Source: Planctomycetaceae bacterium
GTDB taxonomy: Bacteria; Planctomycetota; Planctomycetia; Pirellulales; Pirellulaceae
Length of the DNA: 53,744 bases
Direction of reading: 5' to 3'
Assembly (NCBI GenBank): GCA_012729315.1
Contig: JAAYDI010000152.1
Location: 1-53,744, forward strand
Made by a program: the position numbers and the translations under genes. The notes beneath the pieces are model-generated. The model made no database searches. It was given only the letters and a program-made list of their open reading frames with translations, and was not told the DNA's origin. Below are positions 15,826 to 24,463 of this stretch, in pieces. Numbering within the stretch: the stretch's first letter is position 1; every line of letters begins with the position of its first letter.

Positions 15826-18614
15826 TGATGCGAAAGACATATTCCGTTCCGGGCAACGGCGAATTGGCTGATCGACGAAGAGGGCTTGTGTATTACCTGG
15901 TGACCGCCGCCATGTGGCTGCCCTGCTGCGTTCCGGCGGTATGCGATGATGCCGCATCGGCATGGTGCCAGGCCTGGGACGACGACTTGGCGGCTATCAC
16001 TGAGCAAGAGTATCTCGAGCGGGGACTCAACAAGACCCAGCCGTTTCCCATGGCACGTCTGCATCAGGACTGGATTTATCAGGACCACGGCGCCGACTGG
16101 GAGTCCTGTTTCACAGACCCGGCGTCCGCAGACCGCGAAATCCGACTGGTCGAGCGTGTCTTGACAGAGCTTGAGCAAGGCACGGACAAGTCAACTCGCC
16201 TGCGCGAGATATTCGCGGAGCTGGTCAGCGGTGGCGCCGCGGGCGCGGATCCGCGGTGGCGTGCCCTCTATCTCGATGCCTGCCGACTCCGTCGATCGGA
16301 GCGGCTGGCCGTGCTCCGGTCGCACACTCAGCAGATTGTATTCACCAAGCACTATTTCCTGAGCGGAGTTGTGCATTACTCCTGGACTGACCACATCACG
16401 GACGAGCAGTACTCAGAGCGGAACGTCGACTATCGCATGGGGGCAAGCCTTCATCTGCTCAGAGTGGGTGCCCACGGCGACGTTTCGCTGGAAACCCTGT
16501 TGAATGCTCCGACAGGGGTCATCCGCGATCCGAATGTGTCCTATGACGACACGCGGATCGTCTTTGCGATGCGTCACAACGACACAGACGACGATTATCA
16601 CCTTTACGTGATGGACGTGACCACTCGCAGGGTCAGGCAAATCACATCCGGTCTGGGAGTCTCCGACACCGAACCCTGCTTCCTGCCCAATGGCGACATC
16701 GTGTTCGTCTCCTCGCGCTGCATCCAGCTTACCGACTGTTGGCGGCAGGCGGTCTCGAACCTCTACACGTGCGACGGCGACGGTCGGTATTTGCGCCGGC
16801 TGGGGTACGACCAGGTGCATACCAATTACCCGCAGGTATTGGATGACGGGCGGGTGATCTACACGCGCTGGGAATACAACGACCGAGGACAGATTTTTCC
16901 GCAGCCCCTGTTCGTCATGCATGCCGACGGGACCGGTCAGGGGGAATTCTATGGAGGCAACTCGTGGTTCCCGACTTCGATCCTTCACGCGCGGGGGATC
17001 CCCGGCACACAAAAGGTGATTGGCATTGCCTCGGGGCACCACACGACGCAGCGCGGCAAGCTGATTGCGGTGGATCGGAGCCGGGGTACGCAGGAAGCCA
17101 CCGGCATCGAGTATCTGGCGCCACGTCGGGAGGCCGAACCCGTGCAAGTGGACCAGTTCGGCTGGGAAGGTGAACAGTTTCAGTATCCCTACGCGCTGGA
17201 CGAACGCAATTACCTGGTGACCTATTGTCCGGAGGGATCGCCACACCCGCAGAACGGCCCGTTCCCGGTGCCGTACGCCGTCTATTTCATGACCGAGGAC
17301 GGTCGTCGCGAGCTGCTGGCTTATGACCCCACGATCCACTGCAACCAGTCAGTGCCGCTCTCATCACGCCCCGTCCCACCGCAACGGCGGTCGCAGGTGG
17401 ACCATGCGCAGACAATGGGCACATACTATGTCCAAGACGTGTATGTGGGCGCGGGGATGGCTGGCGTCCCGCGCGGCACCGTCAAGACGCTGCGCGTCGT
17501 CGCCCTGGAATTCCGCGCGGCGGACGCCTATTACAATTCCAACGTCGGTGAAGCCGGCGGTTCGCATGCGCGCACCCCCCCCTCGATCAACAATGGCAGC
17601 TGGGACGTCAAGCACGTGCTCGGCACCGTACCTGTCGAGCTGGATGGTTCGGCGTGCTTTCAGGTGCCCGCGCGAACGCCAGTCTACTTCCAGCTGCTCG
17701 ACGAACGCGGTTACACCGTGCAGACGATGCGCAGCTGGTCAACACTCCAGCCCGGCGAGACTCAGACGTGCGTCGGCTGCCACGAAAACAAACACCAGAC
17801 ACCAGCCGCGTCACCTGTGCCGTCGCGGGGTTTCCTGGCGCGCCGGTTGACTCCGTTCGATCAGTTCGCCGCGCAGCACGGACTGCGTAACCCGGTCACC
17901 GACACGACACTGACGACTCACGAGGCGGTCCAGGCGTTACTGACGGTCAACAGCCCGCGTGGATTTGGCGTACCGCAAGGTTTCAGCTACAGGCGGGAGA
18001 TCCAACCAATCCTGGACAGGCACTGCGTGCGTTGCCACGGAGGGGAACCGGGCCCCGACGGCCAGCCGGTCCCGATGAATCTCACCAGCGAGGTGCTGCG
18101 ATACGCGTACACGCAGTGTCCGAACAATGGAGACGCCACCCAGGACCCGCGGCGCGCCTTCACGGCTTCTTATCTGAACCTGACACGATTCGGACACGGT
18201 GACGGTCCGGTCAATTGGATCAGTGCGCAAAGTCGCCCGACACCGCTGCCGGCATATTCCGCCGGCGCGGCTACGAGCAAGTTGATGGATTACCTGGAAC
18301 CATCCCACTATGACGTACATGTGTCACAGGCTGAGAAAGAGCGTGTCGCCTGCTGGATCGATCTGTGCGTTCCCTTCTGCGGTTCCTATACCGAAGCCAA
18401 CGAGTGGGAGCCGCATGTGCGGGCAACCTACCTCTATTTCGAGGCGAAGCGGGCTCGGCTGGCGGAGATCGAGATCGACAACCTCCGCCGGATGTGGGCA
18501 GCCCAAACGCGCGGTGAACCTGGCGCAGCGGACGATGCGCCGGTCTTCGATCAGGGTGGGCCGGAGTACCGGCGCCGCTTCGAACAGTCATGGCTGGAAC
18601 TGCACGGTGACTGA
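15825..18614 (+). CDS. Exported beta-propeller/c-haem protein, hydrazine synthase alpha-like (2)
   Basis: A 929-residue paralogue of the product at 5399. The start overlaps the IclR stop (ATGA at 15825); ATG 15828 is equally possible and 15813 less so. A signal helix (about 22-42) precedes a ~120-residue N-terminal extension not found in the first copy, with YLERGLNKTQPFPM and DHGADWESCF. The propeller shows RIVFAMRHNDTDDDYHLYVMD and IVFVSSRC. The middle domain has TYYVQDVYVGAGM, YFQLLDERGYTVQTMRSW and CVGCH (about 649-653). The C-terminal part has REIQPILDRHCVRCHGG (haem motif about 734-738), the usual planctomycete PSCyt entry. Four residues after the first haem His there is His rather than Tyr. 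It is probably a periplasmic multihaem redox protein with unknown substrate, co-expressed with the regulator. Confidence 0.8.
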   Translation: MMRKTYSVPGNGELADRRRGLVYYLVTAAMWLPCCVPAVCDDAASAWCQAWDDDLAAITEQEYLERGLNKTQPFPMARLHQDWIYQDHGADWESCFTDPASADREIRLVERVLTELEQGTDKSTRLREIFAELVSGGAAGADPRWRALYLDACRLRRSERLAVLRSHTQQIVFTKHYFLSGVVHYSWTDHITDEQYSERNVDYRMGASLHLLRVGAHGDVSLETLLNAPTGVIRDPNVSYDDTRIVFAMRHNDTDDDYHLYVMDVTTRRVRQITSGLGVSDTEPCFLPNGDIVFVSSRCIQLTDCWRQAVSNLYTCDGDGRYLRRLGYDQVHTNYPQVLDDGRVIYTRWEYNDRGQIFPQPLFVMHADGTGQGEFYGGNSWFPTSILHARGIPGTQKVIGIASGHHTTQRGKLIAVDRSRGTQEATGIEYLAPRREAEPVQVDQFGWEGEQFQYPYALDERNYLVTYCPEGSPHPQNGPFPVPYAVYFMTEDGRRELLAYDPTIHCNQSVPLSSRPVPPQRRSQVDHAQTMGTYYVQDVYVGAGMAGVPRGTVKTLRVVALEFRAADAYYNSNVGEAGGSHARTPPSINNGSWDVKHVLGTVPVELDGSACFQVPARTPVYFQLLDERGYTVQTMRSWSTLQPGETQTCVGCHENKHQTPAASPVPSRGFLARRLTPFDQFAAQHGLRNPVTDTTLTTHEAVQALLTVNSPRGFGVPQGFSYRREIQPILDRHCVRCHGGEPGPDGQPVPMNLTSEVLRYAYTQCPNNGDATQDPRRAFTASYLNLTRFGHGDGPVNWISAQSRPTPLPAYSAGAATSKLMDYLEPSHYDVHVSQAEKERVACWIDLCVPFCGSYTEANEWEPHVRATYLYFEAKRARLAEIEIDNLRRMWAAQTRGEPGAADDAPVFDQGGPEYRRRFEQSWLELHGD

Positions 18615-18615
18615 A

Positions 18616-18870
18616 CTCCAGCGTTGCATGCGATTGCAGGCGACGCTGTCCGAGCCCGCCGCGAGCCGCCCATTGCCGGCTGGGACCCCGGAAGCCCGGC
18701 CGCGGCTGTTTTCGGTCTCGGAGGCCGCCGGTTCAGCGTGGCGCCTGTGACTCGACCGACATGTTCTTGGGCACGCGTACCCACGGGTGGCGCCGCGAGG
18801 CGCGGCTTACCCCGGGCTGTGTTAGAACCGCCGCGTTGCGGCTCAAGACGTCAGTTCGCGTGGCGCGAAT
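18616..18870 (+). repeat. Dispersed repeat A, copy 3, without tail
   Basis: This starts one base after the stop codon of the preceding gene and carries the core of copies 1 and 2 up to GTTCGCGTGGCGCGAAT. It lacks the tail with the GTCACG palindrome found upstream of the genes at 2991 and 5399. The next gene is convergent, ending at 18897, so this copy sits in a gene-end environment with no gene to drive. Confidence 0.9.
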
Positions 18871-18896
18871 CATGCACCGGATCTCAGGTGATAATC

Positions 18897-20282
18897 CTAG
18901 CGATACTTCTGTTCGGTCAGTTCCAGCACCCGGTCAACTTCCTCGGCCGTGATGATCGCAGCGCCCGAATCCATGCTTCCGGGCACGATGCCGTAGCGCA
19001 GGTAGAGGGTCAGTTGGATGACGGGCAGGAACCCCTGGATGTACGGCTGCTGGTCGACGGTGCAGCGGATATGTTGGGCCTTGATCAGGCGCAGCGTCGT
19101 GGGGGACAGGTCGAAGCCCGCGGCCCAATACCCCTGGCCGGCGAAGGCTGCTTCAATCGCGCGCCCCGCGGCCTCCGTGTCCGCCTGGCCGGTGCTCAGT
19201 ACGATTCGGATGTCCGGCTCTTTGCGCAGTTCGGCGGCGATGATCTCGGCCCCGGCGGCTGAGTCGTTGCCGGAGATGCAGACGGTCCACCGCACGTTCT
19301 TCTCCTGCAGCACGTCCTGCAGTCCCCGCAGACGATCTTGCAGCGAGGAGACGCCTTCGTCGTGCATGGTCATCAGCACGTGAGCGCCGTCGGGGATATC
19401 GGCCGCCACGTGTGTGGCCAGCGCCCGCCCCGCTTCGTACAGCCGCTGGCTCACGCCGCTGAGTCGTGCGTTGGGGGTGGCGTGGTCATCGGTATTGAAG
19501 CCGACGACCGGTATGCCCGCCTGCACGGCCTCGTCGACCACCGCATCGAACGCTTCCGGATCCACCAGGTTCAACGCGATGCCGTCGTACCGGTCCCGGA
19601 TGGCCTGCCGCACCACCTCCGCCTGGGCCTGCATATCCACCCCGTCGATGCCCATCCACACACAGTCGACCCCCATTTTCGCGGCGGCGTCCTGCATACC
19701 CTTTCTGACCGGCTCGAAGAACGGCGCATGCTGGCAGCAGGTGACGAAGGCCAGCCGCAGCGGCCGGTCGGTCTGGGGAGCGGCCGGCGGGCTGCCTGCC
19801 AACGCGCGGATGGCCGCCATCTGTTCGCACAGCTGGCAGGCCACCGCCTCGTAATCGGCCGGCTGGCCGTGGTGCAGCGCCTCGTCGATACTGCCGTACG
19901 CCGCGAACATTATGTCGACCGACGCCTGCAGCTTCTCCGCAATGTCCGCCGGCAGTTCGGCGGCCTGGGCCAGTTCGGGCAGCGCTTCGAGCACGCCTCC
20001 CACGGCGTGCAGCGGCCCGTGGGCATCGTCGGTGTCATGACGCATGAAGGCCTCCCTGATCGCGCGATAGTGCTGGTCGAGGGCGGCGACTCCCGATGAC
20101 AGGTCTGAGGGTCGGGTCGGGGCGTGGTCATGTCCCGTGTGCGCATCGGCATGCGCGTGTGCGGCCGCCGGATGCCCATCCGACTTGGCGGGGGTCGCCT
20201 GCTGCGCCTCGCGGCAACCGGACAGGCAGAATACCACGGACAGACAAACGGTGGCGGTCAAGGCCGTGCGTAGCTGTATCAT
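18897..20282 (-). CDS. Substrate-binding lipoprotein with His-rich linker and helical domain
   Basis: A 461-residue lipoprotein. ATG 20282 follows GGAG; the signal ends in the lipobox CLSGC with Cys23. Residues 37-53 are His-rich (six His within 17 residues), then a helical domain (about 62-162) resembling a small four-helix protein family seen in planctomycetes. From about 174 to the end is a type-1 periplasmic binding fold (RbsB-like): LRLAFVTCCQHAPFFEPVRKG, YDGIALNLVDPEAFDAVVDEA, IPVVGFNTDDH, ILLSTGQADTEAAG and YWAAGFDLSPTTLRLI. Such proteins deliver a sugar or similar ligand to an ABC importer or sensor; no importer genes lie nearby. The His cluster suggests metal binding. The fusion is unusual. 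Confidence 0.75.
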   Translation of the reverse strand: MIQLRTALTATVCLSVVFCLSGCREAQQATPAKSDGHPAAAHAHADAHTGHDHAPTRPSDLSSGVAALDQHYRAIREAFMRHDTDDAHGPLHAVGGVLEALPELAQAAELPADIAEKLQASVDIMFAAYGSIDEALHHGQPADYEAVACQLCEQMAAIRALAGSPPAAPQTDRPLRLAFVTCCQHAPFFEPVRKGMQDAAAKMGVDCVWMGIDGVDMQAQAEVVRQAIRDRYDGIALNLVDPEAFDAVVDEAVQAGIPVVGFNTDDHATPNARLSGVSQRLYEAGRALATHVAADIPDGAHVLMTMHDEGVSSLQDRLRGLQDVLQEKNVRWTVCISGNDSAAGAEIIAAELRKEPDIRIVLSTGQADTEAAGRAIEAAFAGQGYWAAGFDLSPTTLRLIKAQHIRCTVDQQPYIQGFLPVIQLTLYLRYGIVPGSMDSGAAIITAEEVDRVLELTEQKYR

Positions 20283-20670
20283 CGTGCAAGCTCCATCGCA
20301 ATTTGATTGAGGGCGGTCAGACGCCCGATGTGAAACGGCGAACCAAGCGGGCTCCCAAGCCCGCAGAACCGGCTGGCCCACTCCGCTCCGCAGGCGCGTG
20401 CCCGTGAACGTCTGCTCGTGGCGACCTGCCGACCACACGGACCGTACGCGGATGGCCGGCAACCGGTTCGGCGGCCGACGCGGGCAACGTCCGGCCGAAC
20501 CAGCCATTGTATCGCTGCGTAGTCCTATAGGGCTGGTGGTTGCCAGGCACGGTTTCTCCATCTCGGTCGATCGGATATTCTGGGCAGGGAAGGCCACTCC
20601 AGGTGGCGCACCCGGTCAGATGTTGTGATCTGACAGGTCGTTCTATCCCCAACGCAGGAGACACTCGAAC
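20283..20670. other. Divergent intergenic region, 388 bp
   Basis: This carries the promoters for the substrate-binding lipoprotein and the CxxC lipoprotein operon. Apart from a small GGGCG-GTCAGA-CGCCC inverted repeat near 20313-20328 I see no gene, hairpin of note or repeat. Confidence 0.5.
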
Positions 20671-21240
20671 ATGACCCGAGTTTACCGGATTGCGGCCGGA
20701 CTTGTAGGCGCCGCCATCCTGCTGCCGCTGATTGGCAGCGGCTGTCAGCAGTCGGCCGGGCGGAGCGCCGGCGCGGGCAGCCCCACGGGGGCTGAGTACC
20801 TGCTGGACGCCGAGCCCGAGGGAGCTCAATCGATAGTGGACGCGCGTGCGGTGCTTGATATGCGGCAAGAGCCGACCGACATCGTGATTGTCGGGTGCGT
20901 CAGCGGGCTGAGCCAGCCGACCTGGGATCCTGACCGGGCGGCCTTCATGGTTGCCGACCTGACCCTGGCCAACGCATCGGAGGCGGCGCAGGCGGAGCAC
21001 GACGAGACGCCGAAACACGATGCCGACAACTGCCCCTTCTGTCGCGTCAAGAAGAAGAAGGAGCTTTCCGGACTGGCGCTGGTGCAGGTGGTCGAGCCGG
21101 ATGGTTCCATCCCGCCGGTCGATGCCCGCCAGTTGCTGGGCCTGCAGGAAGGGCGGACGATTGTGGTTCGCGGGAAAGGCGAGATTGACAAGCTGGGCAC
21201 GTTTGTTGTGCGCACCAATGGCATCTATGTGAGACCGTGA
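20671..21240 (+). CDS. Small lipoprotein with CPFC motif
   Basis: A 189-residue protein whose signal ends at LIGSGC (lipid Cys25). An OB-like or small beta domain is suggested by IVIVGCVSGL, AAFMVADLTL and the C-terminal GRTIVVRGKGEIDKLGTFVVRTNGIYVRP. Between them is a His/Asp-rich stretch and CPFC (121-124), a possible metal or thiol site, followed by four Lys. It sits 10 nt upstream of the permease gene, so the two are probably one transcript. I recall similar lipoproteins beside FtsX-type permeases in planctomycetes. Its function is unknown; a periplasmic accessory to the permease is likely. Confidence 0.65.
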   Translation: MTRVYRIAAGLVGAAILLPLIGSGCQQSAGRSAGAGSPTGAEYLLDAEPEGAQSIVDARAVLDMRQEPTDIVIVGCVSGLSQPTWDPDRAAFMVADLTLANASEAAQAEHDETPKHDADNCPFCRVKKKKELSGLALVQVVEPDGSIPPVDARQLLGLQEGRTIVVRGKGEIDKLGTFVVRTNGIYVRP

Positions 21241-21250
21241 GAAGCCGACT

Positions 21251-22738
21251 ATGAGCATATGGAGGATTGCCTGGCGCAGCATCCAGCAGCGGGGACTGGC
21301 ATCGTCATTGACCGCGTTCTCCATGGCCCTGGGGGTCATGCTGGTGGTGGCCGTACTGTCCATTCACGGTGTTATTCAGTCGTCGTTCCGCAACAACGCC
21401 AATCTGGGCTACAACGTGATTGTGGGCGCGAAGGGGGGCAAGCTGCAGCTGACGCTCAATTCGGTCTACTATCTGAGCCAGCCGATCGAGAACATCGCAT
21501 ACGATTTCTATCTGGAGTTTCTGGACCAGGCAGCCCGCGAGGTGGAACTTGCCAATGCGCTGCGTCCGCACGGGCCACCGCGTGAGGGAGGATTCGCGCC
21601 GAGCGTGGAGGTCGCCATCCCGCTCTGTCTGGGTGACTACTTCGGGCGTTTCCGGGTGGTGGGCACGACCCCCGACATGTTCGAGAAGCTCCATTTCGGA
21701 CCGGATGGCGACAGGAGCTACGAGTTCGCCCAGGGGCGCAACATGCAGCGCCACAGCCGGGAAAACGGCTTCTTTGAGGCGGTGTTGGGATCGACGGTGG
21801 CGGCTGAGATGGGGGTTAAGCTGGGCGACCGCATCTCCACGACGCACGGGGACCCGGAAGGGGAGGGACACGGGCGGAAGTTCGTCGTGGTCGGGATCTT
21901 GGCTCCTTCCGGCACGCCGAACGATCGGGCCGCGTTCGTGAACATGGAAGGGTTCTATCTCATGAAGGGGCACGCCAAGCCGCTCAAGCCGGACGACGAT
22001 GCGGCCGCGCCGGCCACCGGCCTGGACGCCATGGCGGCCGATGCATCGCTGCTGCAGGATGCGCTGGTCGGCATGGACGAGCACACGGCGACGTTCGAGG
22101 ATCAGTTGGCCCTGCCGGCGTTGCCTGTCGAACAGCGCGAGGTGACCGCCATTCTGGTCCGCACGTCCAGCGTGCTGGTCGTGCCGCAACTGCAGAACGT
22201 GATCAACGAGGGCAACCAGGCTCAGGCGGTGCTGCCGATCCTCGAGATCTACACCCTCTTCGAGGTGTTTGTGAAGCCCGTGCAGCTGGTGCTGCTGGTG
22301 CTGACCGCGATGATCTGCGTCGTCTCGGGAGTGAGCATTCTGGTGAGCATCTATAACTCGATGGCCGGACGCCGGCACGAAATTGCCGTGATGCGCGCCT
22401 TGGGTGCCTCGCGCTCCACGGTACTGACCATCGTGCTGGTGGAGTCGATCATTCTCGCGGTGGGGGGAGGGGCCGTGGGCTGGTTGCTCGGCCATACGCT
22501 CAACTGGCTGGCCAACCCGATCATCGAACGGCGTACGGGGGTCTCGATCGGGTTCTTTGATTTCGCGCCGAGCGTCAATCTGTACGAACTGCTCGGCGGT
22601 ACCGGAAACGTCCAGTGGATGGCGGTCTCCTCGGAGATCCTGTTGATTCCGTCCCTGCTGATTTTGGCCGTGATCGTGGGCTTCCTGCCTGCCCTGGCGG
22701 CCTACCGCACGGATGTGGCCGCGTCGCTGGGCAAGTAG
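21251..22738 (+). CDS. ABC transporter permease, FtsX/MacB type
   Basis: A 495-residue inner-membrane protein with the MacB/LolE topology: one N-terminal helix (about 20-42, SLTAFSMALGVMLVVAVLSIHGV), a large extracytoplasmic domain (about 45-345), and three C-terminal helices (about 350-372, 400-425, 460-485). The conserved FtsX segment GRRHEIAVMRALGASRSTVLTIVLVES is intact. Such permeases work with a LolD/MacB-type ATPase in lipoprotein trafficking, efflux or mechanotransmission. No ATPase gene adjoins it, so it must borrow one from elsewhere. It follows the CPFC lipoprotein by 10 nt. Confidence 0.88.
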   Translation: MSIWRIAWRSIQQRGLASSLTAFSMALGVMLVVAVLSIHGVIQSSFRNNANLGYNVIVGAKGGKLQLTLNSVYYLSQPIENIAYDFYLEFLDQAAREVELANALRPHGPPREGGFAPSVEVAIPLCLGDYFGRFRVVGTTPDMFEKLHFGPDGDRSYEFAQGRNMQRHSRENGFFEAVLGSTVAAEMGVKLGDRISTTHGDPEGEGHGRKFVVVGILAPSGTPNDRAAFVNMEGFYLMKGHAKPLKPDDDAAAPATGLDAMAADASLLQDALVGMDEHTATFEDQLALPALPVEQREVTAILVRTSSVLVVPQLQNVINEGNQAQAVLPILEIYTLFEVFVKPVQLVLLVLTAMICVVSGVSILVSIYNSMAGRRHEIAVMRALGASRSTVLTIVLVESIILAVGGGAVGWLLGHTLNWLANPIIERRTGVSIGFFDFAPSVNLYELLGGTGNVQWMAVSSEILLIPSLLILAVIVGFLPALAAYRTDVAASLGK

Positions 22739-22750
22739 GTTACGACTGGG

Positions 22751-24166
22751 TTACGACGCGGTATGGGCCCAGGCGTCGGTCACCTGATCCGGGCGGTCTG
22801 CCAGGACCGGCGCGTCCAACGTGGTCGCACGCGGCAGGCAGGCCACCGGCGGGCCGGCCAGCTCGACCGCCGGCTGGCTCTTGGACTGGGAGCGGGCCAG
22901 CAGGGGGAGTGCCAGGAGGCGCCCCAGGCTCGACAGCCCGAAGAGCCACAAGTACCCGGCATAGCTGGTTCCGCAGGCAAACAGAATCAGCCCGCCGACC
23001 AGCGAGCCGGCCACCCACGCCGTGCTGTGGAGCAGGTTGTAGGCCGTCAGTACGCTGGTGCGTTCCTCTTCCGCGATGGACTCGAAGAACAGCAGAAAGA
23101 ACGCCAGCTCATACGCGGCCCACATGATGCCGCTGACCACCTGCAGCAGCAGCAGGTAGGTGAGATTCTGGGACAGAATCCAGCCGGCGCTGATCGGCAT
23201 GATGCCGATGCCGCCGATCCACAGCAGCCGCTGCGCGCCGATGCGTTGGGAGAGCCGTCCCCACAGGGGCAGCGTGATCACCTTGGCCAGGTAGGCGATG
23301 GAAATGAGCGCCACGTACGCCGCGTACGAGAAGTGCAGTTTCTCCAGCATGAATGGCGCGAAGTAGGGGCCGGACATCTGCACGGCCGCCTGCACCACGA
23401 CCAGATAGACGACCAACTGCCCACCGCTGCACGCCGCCATGTGCCGCCGCATCTGCCGCCACGGGATCGCCCGCATCTTCGCCGGAATCGGCGTCGGCTC
23501 GCTGTGCCGCGTGAGCATCCACACGGAGACCAGCCGGCTGAGCCCCGCGACGGCGAACAGACCGGCAAACGCGCTGAGCACGCGACCGTTGGCGGAAGTC
23601 CACTGCAGCGCGATGCCGCCCAGCAGAAAGCCCAGGAAGATCGCTCCCTGTGAGGCACGCGTGCGGGAGGCGAAGAAACCCGCCCGCAGCGTGCGCGGCA
23701 CGAGCGTCCCGATCCAGGTGTTCCAGGCCGGACCCGTGCTGAGGCCAGCTGCCCAGTAGATGCCCACGATCCACAGCAGCGCCACCCCGCTCAGGCGGCC
23801 CCAGCACGCTGCCAGGACCAGCGGCAGAAACGTCAACGCCTGGATCGTGGCACAGCACACGACCCACCGCTTGTGCGATCCACACCGGCGAATGGCCAGC
23901 GGCGAGACCGTCTGCATGATGCCGCCCGCCAGCAGAGGCAGGCTGGCCACCAGGCCCGCCATCAGCTCGCCCAGCCCGATGGCCAAGGCAAACGCCGGAA
24001 AATACGTCTCGCCCAGACCAACCATCGCGCCCCAGCCGGCTCCATCTGCCAGGCTGGCACGCAAGTCGCGACGCAGAACCAGCGGACGGCCCGGCGCACG
24101 GCCAGCCGCCCGCAATGTGCCCCCGGGGATACCCGCCACGGGGTTGTGGATTATCATGCCGGACAC
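22751..24166 (-). CDS. MFS transporter
   Basis: A 471-residue membrane protein with about 12 hydrophobic segments. The GTG at 24166 is preferred because AGGAG lies six bases upstream; the in-frame ATG at 24157 would be 15 bases from it. Visible family features are the N-half ETYFPAFALAIGLGELMAGLVASLPLLAGGIMQ, IRRCGSHKRWVV resembling the loop 2-3 motif, and the C-half LAKVITLPLWGRLSQRIGAQRLLWIGG. The C-terminal tail of about 45 residues is cytoplasmic and Pro/Ala-rich. The substrate cannot be read from the sequence. It is convergent with the permease gene, 12 bp apart. Confidence 0.85.
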   Translation of the reverse strand: MSGMIIHNPVAGIPGGTLRAAGRAPGRPLVLRRDLRASLADGAGWGAMVGLGETYFPAFALAIGLGELMAGLVASLPLLAGGIMQTVSPLAIRRCGSHKRWVVCCATIQALTFLPLVLAACWGRLSGVALLWIVGIYWAAGLSTGPAWNTWIGTLVPRTLRAGFFASRTRASQGAIFLGFLLGGIALQWTSANGRVLSAFAGLFAVAGLSRLVSVWMLTRHSEPTPIPAKMRAIPWRQMRRHMAACSGGQLVVYLVVVQAAVQMSGPYFAPFMLEKLHFSYAAYVALISIAYLAKVITLPLWGRLSQRIGAQRLLWIGGIGIMPISAGWILSQNLTYLLLLQVVSGIMWAAYELAFFLLFFESIAEEERTSVLTAYNLLHSTAWVAGSLVGGLILFACGTSYAGYLWLFGLSSLGRLLALPLLARSQSKSQPAVELAGPPVACLPRATTLDAPVLADRPDQVTDAWAHTAS

Positions 24167-24301
24167 ATATTACTCCTGCCCGTCCCTTTGCGGACAGGTC
24201 ACTATCATAGACTACGACCGCAGGCCGTAGGTTCGCTGCAGGCTCTGCATTATGGGGCGACTTCTACTGGTTTCACAGCAAATCGGTCAAGGCCGGAATT
24301 G

Positions 24302-24463
24302 TCAGTGTCGCTCGACAGGGATACCCCCGATCCCTTCGGTATCAGGGTGGAAGCCGCCCGGTGTCGCCGTGCCGGCGGCGATCAACGCTTGGCCCTTGGA
24401 CACCTGATGGCCCCCCCAGTTGCCCCGCTCCCTCAGCGGCTCCGGGGCTACTTCAGGTAGGAA
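24302..24463 (-). pseudogene. Possible C-terminal remnant of an unrecognised gene
   Basis: On the minus strand an open stretch without start codon runs from a TGA near 24464 to a stop at 24302-24304. It reads ...EPLRERGNWGGHQVSKGQ, then ALIAAGTATPGGFHPDTEG and IGGIPVERH. The composition and GC-rich third positions look coding. It overlaps the last codons of the Dabb gene in another frame, and a run of seven G lies inside it. I do not recognise the family. Confidence 0.35.
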
